From the NCBI RefSeq assembly GCF_030811215.1, contig NZ_JAUSQM010000001.1, forward strand, positions 2,542,001-2,606,000: a stretch of DNA of 64,000 nucleotides, written 5' to 3'. The position numbers and the translations under genes are program-made. Positions 43,930 through 52,543 of the stretch are shown one piece after another. Origin of the DNA: Nocardioides massiliensis (GTDB lineage Bacteria; Actinomycetota; Actinomycetes; Propionibacteriales; Nocardioidaceae). How positions within the stretch are numbered: position 1 is the stretch's first letter; each line of letters begins with the position of its first letter. The notes under the pieces are model-generated. The model was not told the origin of the DNA and did not search any database. It saw only the letters and a program-made list of their open reading frames with translations.

Positions 43930-44676
43930 TCACTGGTGGATCCCGCACTCGGTCTTGTTCTGACCCGCCCAGCGGCCGCTGCGCGGGTCCTCGCCCGGGG
44001 CGACCCGGGCGGTGCACGGCCAGCACCCGATGGAGGGGTAGCCGTCGTACACGAGCGGGTTGACCAGGACGCCGTTGTCGGCGATGTAGCGCTCGACCTG
44101 CTCGTCGTTCCAGCGGGCCAACGGCGAGACCTTGACCTTGCGCTTCTTCTCGTCCCAGCCGATCACCGGGGCGATGACGCGGTTGCGGGTCTCCGAACGA
44201 CGCAGGCCGGTGGCCCAGGCGTCGTACCCCTTGAGCGCGTCGTTGAGGGGTGCGACCTTGCGCAGCGCGCAGCACAGGTCGGGGTCGCGGGCGAAGAGGT
44301 CCTTGCCGTACGTCGCGTCCTGCTCGGCGACGCTCTGTTGCGCGCCGATGGTGATCAGGTTGACGTCGAGCGTCGCCTCGACCGCGTCGCGCGTGCCGAT
44401 GGTCTCGACGAAGTGATAGCCGGTGTCGAGGAAGACGACGTCGATGCCGGGGGCGACGGTGGAGGCGAGGTGTGCGAGCACCGCGTCGCCCATCGAGGAG
44501 GTGATGCAGAACCGCTCACCGAACGTCGCGACGGCCCACTCGATGATCACCTCGGCCGGGGCGAGCTCGAGCTCGGCGCCGGCGTGGGAGACCAGGTCGC
44601 GCAGCTCCTCCTCGGTGCGGCCGGTGGTCTCGGTGCCGCGGCGACCGTGCGCGTTCTGGGTGCTGAGCGCCGTCAC
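43930..44676 (-). CDS. cysH: Assimilatory APS/PAPS reductase
   Basis: 248 residues. Reduces adenylyl sulfate (or PAPS) to sulfite using thioredoxin. ITSSMGDAVLAHL is the PP-loop-like substrate site. The Cys pairs C135-C136 and C218/C221 are the 4Fe-4S ligands seen in APS-reductase types, and C244 in ECGIHQ is the catalytic Cys. The cluster suggests APS as substrate. Its ATG overlaps the stop of the zinc-ribbon gene by four bases. Confidence 0.92.
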   Translation of the reverse strand: MTALSTQNAHGRRGTETTGRTEEELRDLVSHAGAELELAPAEVIIEWAVATFGERFCITSSMGDAVLAHLASTVAPGIDVVFLDTGYHFVETIGTRDAVEATLDVNLITIGAQQSVAEQDATYGKDLFARDPDLCCALRKVAPLNDALKGYDAWATGLRRSETRNRVIAPVIGWDEKKRKVKVSPLARWNDEQVERYIADNGVLVNPLVYDGYPSIGCWPCTARVAPGEDPRSGRWAGQNKTECGIHQ

Positions 44677-44882
44677 GCGTCCTCACCGCCCGCCGGGGTC
44701 GTTGCGTCATCGGAGCGGCGCAGCTGGCCGAGGAAGGTCACGGCGAAGGCGCGCATGCACGAGCGGCACTCCCACGCGGCCCCGACTCCTGGGGTCTTGG
44801 CCCCGGGGGTCTCGGTCTCGTGCGGGAAGAGGTTGTCGTCGCTGCAGTAGGGGCAGGCGAAGACCGCCGCGGCGCGGCTCAC
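44673..44882 (-). CDS. Small zinc-ribbon protein of the sulfite reductase operon
   Basis: 69 residues from a GTG that overlaps the end of the sulfite reductase gene by four bases; the stop overlaps cysH likewise. Two CxxC pairs (CPYC and CRSC) spaced about 25 residues apart form a zinc ribbon or rubredoxin-like knuckle. Small proteins of this kind sit between sulfite reductase and cysH in many actinobacteria. The role is not established; it may help metal or redox transfer to one of the two enzymes. Confidence 0.8.
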   Translation of the reverse strand: MSRAAAVFACPYCSDDNLFPHETETPGAKTPGVGAAWECRSCMRAFAVTFLGQLRRSDDATTPAGGEDA

Positions 44883-46594
44883 GCGGGTGCCCCCGCGGGG
44901 ACGCGTTCGCCGCGCAGCAGCTCCTCGTCGGCGCGCGCGGCCCAGGACGCGAAGTTCTCGCCCTCGGTGCGGTCCTCCAGGTAGGCCGTGACGACGTTGG
45001 TGACGTAGTCGTCGAGGTCGGCGCTGGTCACCTTGTGGGCGCGCAGCTTGCGACCGAAGTTGGCCTGCAGACCGGTGGCACCACCGAGGTGGACCTGGAA
45101 GCCCTCGACCTGCTTGCCGTCGACGGTCACCAGCTGGCCCTTGAGGCCGATGTCGGCGACCTGGGTGCGGGCGCAGGCGTTGGGGCAGCCGTTGACGTTG
45201 ACGGTGATCGGGGTGTCGAGGCCGGGGAAGCGGCGCTCGAGCTCGGCGACGAGAGAGCGGGCGCGCTCCTTGGTGTCGACGATCGCGAGCTTGCAGAACT
45301 CGATGCCGGTGCAGGCCATCGTGTGCCGGCGCCAGTTCGACGGCCGCGCCTCGAGCCCGATCAGGTCGAGCTCGTCGATCAGCTGCTCGACAACCGTCGG
45401 CTCGACGCCGATCAGCACGATCTTCTGGTACGGCGTGAGGCGGGCGCCGGCGACGCCGTAGGTGTCCATGAGGTCGGCGAGCTGGACGAGCATGGTGCCC
45501 GAGACCCGGCCGGCGACCGGGGCGAGGCCGACGTACTTCTTGCCGTCCTTCTGGTCGTGGACGCCGATGTGGTCGCGGTGCCCGACCGGCGAGGCGGGGG
45601 AGGGGCAGTCGACGAGCTTCTTGTGGAGGTACTCGTCCTCGAGCACCTGGCGGAACTTCTCCACGCCCCAGTCGGCGACCAGGAACTTCAGCCGGGCGCG
45701 CGAGCGCAGCCGGCGGTAGCCGTAGTCGCGGAAGACCGAGGCGACGCCGGCCCAGGCGTCGGCGACCTCGTCGAGCGGGATCCACACGCCGAGCTTCTGG
45801 GCGAGCATCGGGTTGGTGGACAGTCCGCCACCGACCCACAGGTCGAAGCCGGGGCCGTGCTCGGGGTGGACGGTGCCCACGAAGGACACGTCGTTGGTCT
45901 CGGGGGAGACGTCGTGGCTCGGGTGTCCGGTCAACGCCGTCTTGAACTTGCGCGGAAGGTTCGAGAAGGCCGGGTCGCCGATGTAGCGCCGGGCGATCTC
46001 CTCCAGCGCGCTGGAGCCGTCGATGATCTCGTCGGTGGCGACGCCCGCGACGGGCGATCCCAGGAACGGGCGGGGGGAGTCGCCGCAGGCCTCGATCGTC
46101 GACAGGCCGCCGGCCTCGAGCCGGTCCCAGATGGCGGGGACGTCCTCGACGCGGATCCAGTGGTACTGGATGTTGGCCCGGTCGGTGACGTCGGCGGTGT
46201 CGCGGGCGTAGTCACGCCCGACCTCGCCGAGCGCGCGGACGGTCGCCGACGGCAGCAGCTTGCCGTCGGAGCGGACCCGCATCATGAAGTAGCGGTCGTC
46301 GAGCTCCTCCTCCTCGAGCAGCGCGGTCTTGCCGCCGTCGAAGCCGGGCGCGCGCTGGGTGTAGAGGCCCATCCAGCGGAAGCGGCCGCGCAGGTCGGAG
46401 GGGTCGATCGAGTCGAACCCGCGCTTGGAGTAGATGTTGAGGATGCGGTCCCGCACGTTGAGCGGGTTGTCGTCCTTCTTGGCCTGCTCGTTCTTGTTCA
46501 GCGGCTCGCGGTAGCCCAGCGCCCACTGGCCCTCACCGCGCTTGGGGCGGGGGCGGGCGGGGCGGGGGCTCTGAGGCTGCACCGGGGTGCTCAT
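44879..46594 (-). CDS. sir: Ferredoxin-dependent sulfite reductase (siroheme)
   Basis: 571 residues. Reduces sulfite to sulfide with six electrons. Two nitrite/sulfite reductase half-domains are visible. The 4Fe-4S/siroheme cysteines lie in [12 protein letters not shown] (about residue 425) and NGCPNACAR (about residue 468). The N terminus is Pro/Arg-rich and variable. AAGGAA precedes the ATG by nine bases. First enzyme gene of the operon sir, zinc ribbon, cysH, chelatase. A leader peptide 128 bases upstream suggests attenuation by sulfur-amino-acid supply. Nitrite as substrate is less likely given cysH. Confidence 0.93.
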   Translation of the reverse strand: MSTPVQPQSPRPARPRPKRGEGQWALGYREPLNKNEQAKKDDNPLNVRDRILNIYSKRGFDSIDPSDLRGRFRWMGLYTQRAPGFDGGKTALLEEEELDDRYFMMRVRSDGKLLPSATVRALGEVGRDYARDTADVTDRANIQYHWIRVEDVPAIWDRLEAGGLSTIEACGDSPRPFLGSPVAGVATDEIIDGSSALEEIARRYIGDPAFSNLPRKFKTALTGHPSHDVSPETNDVSFVGTVHPEHGPGFDLWVGGGLSTNPMLAQKLGVWIPLDEVADAWAGVASVFRDYGYRRLRSRARLKFLVADWGVEKFRQVLEDEYLHKKLVDCPSPASPVGHRDHIGVHDQKDGKKYVGLAPVAGRVSGTMLVQLADLMDTYGVAGARLTPYQKIVLIGVEPTVVEQLIDELDLIGLEARPSNWRRHTMACTGIEFCKLAIVDTKERARSLVAELERRFPGLDTPITVNVNGCPNACARTQVADIGLKGQLVTVDGKQVEGFQVHLGGATGLQANFGRKLRAHKVTSADLDDYVTNVVTAYLEDRTEGENFASWAARADEELLRGERVPAGAPA

Positions 46595-46645
46595 CGAATG
46601 CGTTCCTTCGCGGGAGAAGACGCACGAGTCGCGGCTGAACGGGGC

Positions 46646-46661
46646 CCGACGACGTTGTCGG
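46646..46661. repeat. Near-palindrome between leader peptide and sir
   Basis: CCGACGACGTTGTCGG pairs with itself at 14 of 16 positions. It could be part of the attenuator stem that responds to translation of the leader peptide. Confidence 0.4.
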
Positions 46662-46721
46662 AGGCGGCTGCCGTGTTGCCGGCGACCACGCGCGCCCAGG
46701 CTGCTGGGACTAGGGGCGGGG

Positions 46722-46808
46722 TCAGGCCGGCGGACACATCATGCTGCGGGTACGACCGAGGTCCACGTGGCGGCGAGCCACGAGCCAGGTCGTCGTTGCA
46801 GCGGTCAT
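46722..46808 (-). CDS. Putative cysteine-type leader peptide upstream of sir
   Basis: 28 codons from the ATG at 46808 to TGA at 46722, on the sir strand and 128 bases ahead of it. The peptide contains [17 protein letters not shown] near its end. This matches the RxHVDLxRxxxxxC pattern of actinobacterial leader peptides that precede sulfur and cysteine genes, as I recall them. Translation stalling at the late Cys codon would adjust expression of the operon. No strong ribosome site is visible, which is the main weakness. Confidence 0.7.
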   Translation of the reverse strand: MTAATTTWLVARRHVDLGRTRSMMCPPA

Positions 46809-46825
46809 GGCGAGGAGTCTCGACG

Positions 46826-46889
46826 TGTGGACAGGGGTTCCACAAACCGGAATCTCATGATGTGGACAGTGTGTCCGAAATATGGACAC
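46826..46889. repeat. Three TGTGGACA-type repeats between glyA and the sulfur operon
   Basis: TGTGGACAG at 46826-46834 and again at 46861-46869, and TATGGACAC at 46881-46889. The first is half of a TGTGGA-N7-TCCACA inverted repeat and the last of GTGTCC-N7-GGACAC. They sit in the divergent promoter region and may be operators for one or both units. Confidence 0.45.
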
Positions 46890-46937
46890 GGTGGTTCCGC
46901 TGCCGGGCACGGAAGTCGGGGTCACTACGCTGGCCCC

Positions 46938-48440
46938 ATGACCTCCGCCGACGTGCCGTCCACCTCCGCCTCCCCGCGTGAGACCGGGGATTCCGGTGCT
47001 GCCGCCGCCCTCGCGGCGCGCGCCAGTACGGCGTACCGGGAGGCGCTCGCGGTGATCGAGGCGGTCGAGCCGCGTGTGGCCGACGCCACACGCGCGGAGC
47101 TCGCCGACCAGCGCGCATCGCTGAAGCTGATCGCCTCGGAGAACTACGCCTCGCCGGCCGTGCTGCTCACCATGGGCAGCTGGTTCAGCGACAAGTACGC
47201 CGAGGGCACGGTCGGGCACCGCTTCTATGCCGGCTGCCAGAACGTCGACACCGTCGAGTCGCTCGCGGCCGAGCACGCGCGTGAGCTGTTCGGCGCGGAG
47301 TACGCCTACGCCCAGCCGCACTCGGGCATCGACGCCAACCTCGTCGCGTTCTGGTCGATCCTCGCCCACCGGGTGGAGGGCCCGTGGCTGGAGAAGGCCG
47401 GGTCGAAGAACGTCGCCGAGCTCACCGACGCCGACTGGGAGGAGCTGCGCCGCGAGCTGGGCAACCAGCGCCTGCTCGGCATGAGCCTCGACGCCGGGGG
47501 CCACCTCACCCACGGCTTCCGTCCCAACATCAGCGGCAAGATGTTCCACCAGCAGCAGTACGGCACCGACCCCGAGACCGGGCTGCTCGACTACGACGCG
47601 GTGCGGGCGAAGGCCAAGGAGTTCAAGCCGCTCATCCTGGTGGCGGGCTACTCGGCGTACCCCCGGCGGGTGAACTTCGCGAAGATGCGCGAGATCGCCG
47701 ACGAGGTCGGCGCCACCTTGATGGTCGACATGGCGCACTTCGCCGGTCTGGTCGCGGGCAAGGTCTTCACCGGGGAGGAGGACCCCGTCCCCTACGCCCA
47801 CGTCGTCACCACCACCACCCACAAGTCGCTGCGCGGCCCGCGTGGTGGTCTGGTGCTCGCCACGGAGGAGTACGCCCCCTCGGTCGACCGTGGCTGCCCG
47901 ATGGTGCTCGGCGGCCCGCTCTCCCACGTGATGGCGGCCAAGGCCGTCGCGCTCGCCGAGGCTCGCCAGCCGGCCTTCGCGACGTACGCCCAGCAGGTGG
48001 CCGACAACGCCCAGGCCCTGGCCGAGGGCTTCAACTCCCGCGGCGCGCGCCTGGTCACCGGCGGCACCGACAACCACATCGTGCTGCTCGACGTCTCCGG
48101 CTTCGGCCTCACCGGCCGCCAGGCCGAGTCGGCGCTGCTCGACGCCGGGGTCGTCACCAACCGCAACTCGATCCCCGCCGACCCGAACGGCGCGTGGTAC
48201 ACCTCCGGCATCCGCTTCGGCACCCCCGCCCTCACCAGCCGCGGTTTCGGGCGCGACGAGTTCGACAAGGTCGCCGAGCTGGTCGTCGACGTGCTGCGCA
48301 ACACCCAGCCCGGCACCACCAAGGCCGGCGGCCCCTCCAAGGCGTCGTACACCCTCGCCGACGGCATCGCCGACCGCACCAAGGCCGCCTCCGCCGAGAT
48401 GCTCGACAAGCACCCGCTGTACCCCGGCCTGGTGCTCTGA
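46938..48440 (+). CDS. glyA: Serine hydroxymethyltransferase, long form
   Basis: 500 residues, about 75 longer than the usual enzyme. Interconverts serine and glycine with folate and [42 protein letters not shown] and the PLP lysine in [14 protein letters not shown] are all present. The extra length is an N-terminal extension of about 45 residues and an insert after residue 130 ([20 protein letters not shown]). TACGCT lies six bases before the ATG. Divergent from the sulfite reductase operon, which fits since serine feeds cysteine synthesis. Confidence 0.93.
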   Translation: MTSADVPSTSASPRETGDSGAAAALAARASTAYREALAVIEAVEPRVADATRAELADQRASLKLIASENYASPAVLLTMGSWFSDKYAEGTVGHRFYAGCQNVDTVESLAAEHARELFGAEYAYAQPHSGIDANLVAFWSILAHRVEGPWLEKAGSKNVAELTDADWEELRRELGNQRLLGMSLDAGGHLTHGFRPNISGKMFHQQQYGTDPETGLLDYDAVRAKAKEFKPLILVAGYSAYPRRVNFAKMREIADEVGATLMVDMAHFAGLVAGKVFTGEEDPVPYAHVVTTTTHKSLRGPRGGLVLATEEYAPSVDRGCPMVLGGPLSHVMAAKAVALAEARQPAFATYAQQVADNAQALAEGFNSRGARLVTGGTDNHIVLLDVSGFGLTGRQAESALLDAGVVTNRNSIPADPNGAWYTSGIRFGTPALTSRGFGRDEFDKVAELVVDVLRNTQPGTTKAGGPSKASYTLADGIADRTKAASAEMLDKHPLYPGLVL

Positions 48441-48450
48441 GGGGCGCAAA

Positions 48451-48470
48451 TTCGCTACACGTGTAGCGAA
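48451..48470. repeat. Perfect 20-bp palindrome after glyA
   Basis: TTCGCTACACGTGTAGCGAA reads the same on both strands. It begins 11 bases after the glyA stop and may be part of its terminator or an operator. Confidence 0.7.
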
Positions 48471-48516
48471 CTCACCACCGTGTAGACGTTCCAGTCGGCG
48501 TGTCGCGCAAGAACGT

Positions 48517-48546
48517 GTACGAGGTGCGACTCCTGGGACCTCGTAC
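48517..48546. terminator. Hairpin between convergent glyA and acyl-CoA dehydrogenase
   Basis: GTACGAGGT (48517-48525) pairs with ACCTCGTAC (48538-48546) around a 12-base loop. It probably ends both transcripts. Confidence 0.5.
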
Positions 48547-48569
48547 AGCCGCCGCACGCGCGGCAGAGC

Positions 48570-50252
48570 TCAGCCGACCTGGGGCGTGGCGCCGGCGGCG
48601 ATGAGGGCGACCGCACCGCTGGGCGGCAGCGTCCCCAGCGTCCCGCCGTACGCCGGACCCAGCCGGGTGGCACAGAAGGCGTCGGCGATGTCGGGGTCCC
48701 CGTACCTCACCAACAGCGATCCCTGCAGGCAGGCGGCCATCCGCCCGGCCAAGCGGCGCGCGTTCATCTCGGCGGCGCTGGTGTCGGCCAGGAGCTCGAG
48801 GACGCCCTCGATGGCGCGGTCGAGGTGCGGGTCCTCGCCGCGGGCGTGGCCGACCTCGGTGATCCAGGCCTCGAGCACCTCGGGCTCGCGGCCGAGGGCA
48901 CGCAGGACGTCGAGGGCGTTGACGTTGCCCGAGCCCTCCCAGATGGAGTTCAGCGGCGACTCGCGGAACAGCAGCGGCATGCCGGACTCCTCGACGTAGC
49001 CGTTGCCGCCGAGGCACTCCAGCGCCTCGGCCACCATCATCGGGGTGCGCTTGCAGATCCAGAACTTCGCCAGCGGCAGGCCGATGCGCCGCAGCGCGGC
49101 CTCGTGCGGGTCGTCGGCGCGGTCGACGGCCGCGGCCAGCCGCATCGCCAGCGTCGTGGCGGCGGCGGACTCGACGGCGAGGTCGGCCACGACGTTCTGC
49201 ATGAGCGGCTTGTCGGCCAGCCGGCTGCCGAACGCCGAGCGGTGCTCGACGTGCCAGGCGGCCTCGGCCAGCGAGCGGCGCATCAGCGCCGACGACCCGA
49301 GCACGCAGTCCAGGCGGGTGGCGGCGACCATCTCGATGATGGTGCGCACTCCGCGCCCCTCGTCGCCGAGCCGCTGGGCCCACGTGCCGCGGAACTCCAG
49401 CTCCGAGGAGGCGTTCGAGCGGTTGCCCAGCTTGTCCTTGAGGCGTACGACGTCGAGGTCGTTGCGGCGCCCGTCAGGCAGCACGCGCGGCACGAGGAAG
49501 CAGCCCACGCCGGCATCGGTCTGGGCCAGGACGAGGAAGACGTCGTTGGTCGGCGCGGAGGTGAACCACTTGTGCCCGTGCAGGACGTACTCGCCGTCCA
49601 CCGACGTCGGTGTGGCCGTGGTGACGTTGGCGCGCACGTCCGAGCCGCCCTGCTTCTCCGTCATCCCCATGCCGGCGAGCGCCCCGAGCTTCTCGCCGGC
49701 GGGCAGGGTGCGGGGGTCGTACGTCGTCGAGGCCAGCCGCGGCGTCCATTCCTTCGCGACCGCGTCGTCCACCCGCAGCGCGGGGATGGCGGCGTACGTC
49801 ATGGAGATCGGGCACATGTGGCCCGGCTCGGCCTGTGACCAGGCATAGAACCCGGCCGCGCGCCGCAGGTGGGCATCGGGGGCATCGGAGGTCCAGGGCG
49901 AGGCCTGCAGGCCGTAGCCGACGGCGCGCTCGAGCAGCCAGTGCCACGAGGGGTGGAACCGCACGTCGTCCACGCGGTTGCCGTAGCGGTCGTAGTTGAC
50001 CAGCGCGGGGTGGAACTCGTTGGCCAGCATCCCGTGCTCGCGCGCCTCGGCCGACCCGGCCTCGGCGCCGAGCGCCGCAAGGTCGTCGGCCAGCCCGGCG
50101 GAGCCGTGGGTCTCCAGCGCCGCCATGAGTACGGCGTCGCCGGTCACCACGTTGTGGCCCACCAGCGGCGGCGCCTGGTTCGTGGACTCCCGCAGGGCGG
50201 TCAGGTCCAGCGCAGGAGTCTCGTGCTCGGTCTCCGGAGTCAGCGATGCCAT
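48570..50252 (-). CDS. Acyl-CoA dehydrogenase, AidB-like
   Basis: 560 residues from the ATG at 50252, preceded by TACCGT at six bases. Longer than typical acyl-CoA dehydrogenases and organised like AidB: an N-terminal extension with THGSAGLADDLAALG, ISMTYAAIPALR, GMGMTEKQGGSDVRAN, FTSAPTNDVFLVLAQ and CLGGNGYVEESGMPLLFRESPLNSIWEGSGNV-type C-terminal helices. AidB binds FAD and DNA in the alkylation response; actinobacterial members may be true dehydrogenases. No adaptive-response gene is nearby. Confidence 0.87.
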   Translation of the reverse strand: MASLTPETEHETPALDLTALRESTNQAPPLVGHNVVTGDAVLMAALETHGSAGLADDLAALGAEAGSAEAREHGMLANEFHPALVNYDRYGNRVDDVRFHPSWHWLLERAVGYGLQASPWTSDAPDAHLRRAAGFYAWSQAEPGHMCPISMTYAAIPALRVDDAVAKEWTPRLASTTYDPRTLPAGEKLGALAGMGMTEKQGGSDVRANVTTATPTSVDGEYVLHGHKWFTSAPTNDVFLVLAQTDAGVGCFLVPRVLPDGRRNDLDVVRLKDKLGNRSNASSELEFRGTWAQRLGDEGRGVRTIIEMVAATRLDCVLGSSALMRRSLAEAAWHVEHRSAFGSRLADKPLMQNVVADLAVESAAATTLAMRLAAAVDRADDPHEAALRRIGLPLAKFWICKRTPMMVAEALECLGGNGYVEESGMPLLFRESPLNSIWEGSGNVNALDVLRALGREPEVLEAWITEVGHARGEDPHLDRAIEGVLELLADTSAAEMNARRLAGRMAACLQGSLLVRYGDPDIADAFCATRLGPAYGGTLGTLPPSGAVALIAAGATPQVG

Positions 50253-50342
50253 GGCTCTACGGTAGGCGTCCCGCCGGAACGCTGCCCCGTCCGCGCGGAA
50301 ACTCCCGTGCGACGAGCAGACCGGCCTGCCTACAGTGCTCGG

Positions 50343-50636
50343 ATGACGCCCCGGATCAGTCCGCTGCCGCCCGACGGTGAGCTGCCGCGCGACTGCGCGG
50401 TCGGACGCGTCGTCCGGATCAGCGAGGGCGTCGCCGAGGTGCGGACGCGAGACGGTCTCGTGCGGGCGACGTACGGCGCCGCGTACCTCGCCCGGATCGC
50501 GCGCGACCCCGCTGCGCGCGTGCGTCCCGGTCAGCTCGTGCTGCTGCGGACCTGGCCGGGCGGCCTCCTGACCATGGAGCCGGTCGAGCGCCGCGGCGGT
50601 GGTGGCGGTCCCCGCCAGGCCGTGCGCGCCTGCTGA
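50343..50636 (+). CDS. Small hypothetical protein, beta-rich
   Basis: 97 residues from the ATG at 50343, with TACAGT exactly six bases before it. The core AVGRVVRISEGVAEVRTRDG, then VRATYGAAYL and RPGQLVLLRTWPGG, looks like a small SH3/OB-type barrel (inference). The tail is Gly/Arg-rich. Family not recognised. Divergent from the acyl-CoA dehydrogenase gene. Confidence 0.6.
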   Translation: MTPRISPLPPDGELPRDCAVGRVVRISEGVAEVRTRDGLVRATYGAAYLARIARDPAARVRPGQLVLLRTWPGGLLTMEPVERRGGGGGPRQAVRAC

Positions 50637-50723
50637 GGAGCCAGCAGGGGCGAAGGACGTCCTCTCGGCGGACGCCGGGGAGTCGCCCGTCGCCGTGGAA
50701 GTCCGCGTGTCATCCTGTGCGGC

Positions 50724-51077
50724 GTGGGCAACGTCAATCTCCCTACTCCGGTCTTCGTCGCCAGCGGCGCGCTGTGCCTGCTCGGCGGCTACCTGATCGG
50801 CGTCGTCGCCGGACCCGACACCCCGGCGCGCACGACCGCAGAGGTCGAGAGCTTCTCCGCCAGCACCTCGGAGCTGTGCCTGCGCGGGGAGAGCGTCAAT
50901 GACGCCGAGGGTGCCCAGGACGACCTGCTGTGCGGCACCTGGCGGCGTACGGCGGGGTCGCGCGCGCCCAGCGAGGGCGACGCGTTCCGGTTCGTCTCGA
51001 TCGAGGTCGACAACGCTGGCGGGGGCGGTGAACCCGTCGGACCCGGTGTGGTGATCTACGGCTCCGTCGTGGACTGA
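50724..51077 (+). CDS. Hypothetical membrane-anchored protein
   Basis: 117 residues, GTG start. One hydrophobic helix (residues 10-28, VFVASGALCLLGGYLIGVVAG) is followed by an acidic extracytoplasmic domain with two cysteines (SELCLRG and DLLCGTW) that could form a disulfide. No family recognised. CATCCT seven bases before the GTG suggests a leaderless start. It precedes the potassium channel gene by 16 bases and is probably in its operon. Confidence 0.65.
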   Translation: MGNVNLPTPVFVASGALCLLGGYLIGVVAGPDTPARTTAEVESFSASTSELCLRGESVNDAEGAQDDLLCGTWRRTAGSRAPSEGDAFRFVSIEVDNAGGGGEPVGPGVVIYGSVVD

Positions 51078-51093
51078 CGAGCGACACCCGGTC

Positions 51094-52176
51094 ATGAGTC
51101 CCGAGAGCGGCGAGTCCGCCAGCGCGAAGGTCCGCCTCCCCGAGCACCAGCGCTCCCCATGGTGGGCGCTGGGTCGCCGGCTGGTCGCAGCGCTCGTGAT
51201 CCTCGTCGGCACCGTGCTGCTGGTCTATGTCGACCGGCGTGGCTACACCGACAACCATGACGGCGTCATCTCGCTGCTCGACGCGATCTACTACACGACC
51301 GTCACCCTGAGCACGACCGGGTACGGCGACATCACGCCGGTCAGCGACACGGCGCGGATGGTGAACGCGTTCGTCATCACGCCCGCCCGGATCGCGTTCC
51401 TGGTCCTGCTGATCGGCACCACCCTGGAGGTCCTCGCCACGCAGGGGCGGGAGATGTTCCGAGTCGCACGATGGAGGAAGCGCGTGGACAACCATGTCGT
51501 GGTGATCGGGTACGGCACCAAGGGCCGCAGCGCCGTCGACACCCTGCTGAGCAACGGGATCGCCAAGGAGTCGATCGTCATCGTCGACCCGAAGTCGGCC
51601 GCGGTCAGCGACGCCCACGAGGACGGGCTCGCGATCGTCACCGGCGACGCGACCCGGCGCGAGGTCCTGCGCCGAGCCGGGGTGGAGCGCGCCGATCAGG
51701 TGGTGATCACCGCCGATCGCGACGACTCCACGGTGCTCGCCACGCTCACGGTGCGCCAGCTCAACCCGACTGCGCACGTCGTCGCCTCGGTGCGTGAGCA
51801 GAGCAACGTGCCGCTGGTCCGCCAGAGCGGCGCGGACTCGGTCGTGACGTCGTCCGACGCGGTCGGTCGGTTGCTGGGGCTGTCGTCACTCAGCCCGACG
51901 CTCGGGTCGGTGATGCAGGACCTCCTGACCTACGGCGAGGGGCTCGAGGTCGCCGAGCGCGACCTGCTCGTCTCCGAGGTCGGCAAGCAGCCACAGACCC
52001 TGCCCGACCAGGTGATCGCCGTGGTCCGCGACGAGACCGTGCACCGCTACTTCGACCCGGTCGTGACGCAGCTGGCCCGCGGGGACCGGCTCATCGTCGT
52101 ACGCCCCTCCAAGGAGCTGCCCTGGGCGCCGCGCCCCGGCACCCACCACGAGGCGTCCGCCGACGACGAGGACTGA
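51094..52176 (+). CDS. Potassium channel with RCK (TrkA-N) domain
   Basis: 360 residues. First helix at about residues 28-47, pore loop with the selectivity filter TTGYGD, second helix IAFLVLLIGTTLEVLA, then the RCK Rossmann domain beginning HVVVIGYGTKGRSAVDTL and a C-terminal regulatory RCK half. A K+-selective channel gated by a cytosolic ligand such as Ca2+ or nucleotide. The tail is acidic. It follows the small anchored protein by 16 bases. Confidence 0.93.
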   Translation: MSPESGESASAKVRLPEHQRSPWWALGRRLVAALVILVGTVLLVYVDRRGYTDNHDGVISLLDAIYYTTVTLSTTGYGDITPVSDTARMVNAFVITPARIAFLVLLIGTTLEVLATQGREMFRVARWRKRVDNHVVVIGYGTKGRSAVDTLLSNGIAKESIVIVDPKSAAVSDAHEDGLAIVTGDATRREVLRRAGVERADQVVITADRDDSTVLATLTVRQLNPTAHVVASVREQSNVPLVRQSGADSVVTSSDAVGRLLGLSSLSPTLGSVMQDLLTYGEGLEVAERDLLVSEVGKQPQTLPDQVIAVVRDETVHRYFDPVVTQLARGDRLIVVRPSKELPWAPRPGTHHEASADDED

Positions 52177-52207
52177 CAGCAGGCGTTCTCGCCCTCGCCA
52201 CGCCGCG

Positions 52208-52248
52208 TTCTCCCTCAAGTAGTTGATCGTTGGACCGATGAGGGAGAA
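52208..52248. repeat. 10-bp inverted repeat before a small hypothetical gene
   Basis: TTCTCCCTCA (52208-52217) and TGAGGGAGAA (52239-52248) are perfect arms with a 21-base spacer (arm starts 31 bases apart). It may end the K+ channel transcript or act as an operator for the gene at 52277. Confidence 0.6.
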
Positions 52249-52276
52249 TGTGGACGTGGTCGTGGAGGGTGAACGG

Positions 52277-52480
52277 ATGCACGAGGAGCGGGTCGAGGTC
52301 AAGGCCTGTGCGAGCGCGGGAGTCGACTCCCGCACCTACGCTGCGGCTGTCCGCGCGTGGCTGCACGGTCGGGTCTTCCGCACCGACACCGCGTTGCTGG
52401 TCCCCGGCGACGCCACCCCGTCGATGATCGCCGAGGCGCGCCGTCGTGAGCAGTACGGCGCGGTCGTGAGCGCTGCCTGA
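52277..52480 (+). CDS. Small hypothetical protein
   Basis: 67 residues from the ATG at 52277, chosen because GGAGGG lies seven bases upstream; an in-frame ATG at 52223 would sit... before and overlap the inverted repeat, so is less likely. The protein has alternating charged and hydrophobic residues, with AAAVRAWLHGRVF and TPSMIAEARRREQYGAVVSAA suggesting two helices. No family recognised. It ends 36 bases before an SOS box. Confidence 0.5.
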   Translation: MHEERVEVKACASAGVDSRTYAAAVRAWLHGRVFRTDTALLVPGDATPSMIAEARRREQYGAVVSAA

Positions 52481-52516
52481 GGCTCCCGCTCGGGACAGAC
52501 GGCGACACGTCGGCGT

Positions 52517-52532
52517 TCGAACACATGTTCTA
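52517..52532. promoter_or_regulatory. SOS box before an orphan small gene
   Basis: TCGAACACATGTTCTA differs from the SOS palindrome at one base. It overlaps the start of a -10-like TATCCT (52531-52536), seven bases before the ATG at 52544, so LexA should repress that gene. Confidence 0.78.
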
Positions 52533-52543
52533 TCCTGCCGGTC

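Noticed and set aside
46595-46721. SAM or other riboswitch in the sir leader
   Set aside because: No conserved riboswitch core was recognised by eye; the leader peptide explains the region better.
46722-48557. 611-codon frame antisense to glyA
   Set aside because: Opposite to a clear SHMT and without protein motifs. Only its last 28 codons matter, as the separate leader peptide.
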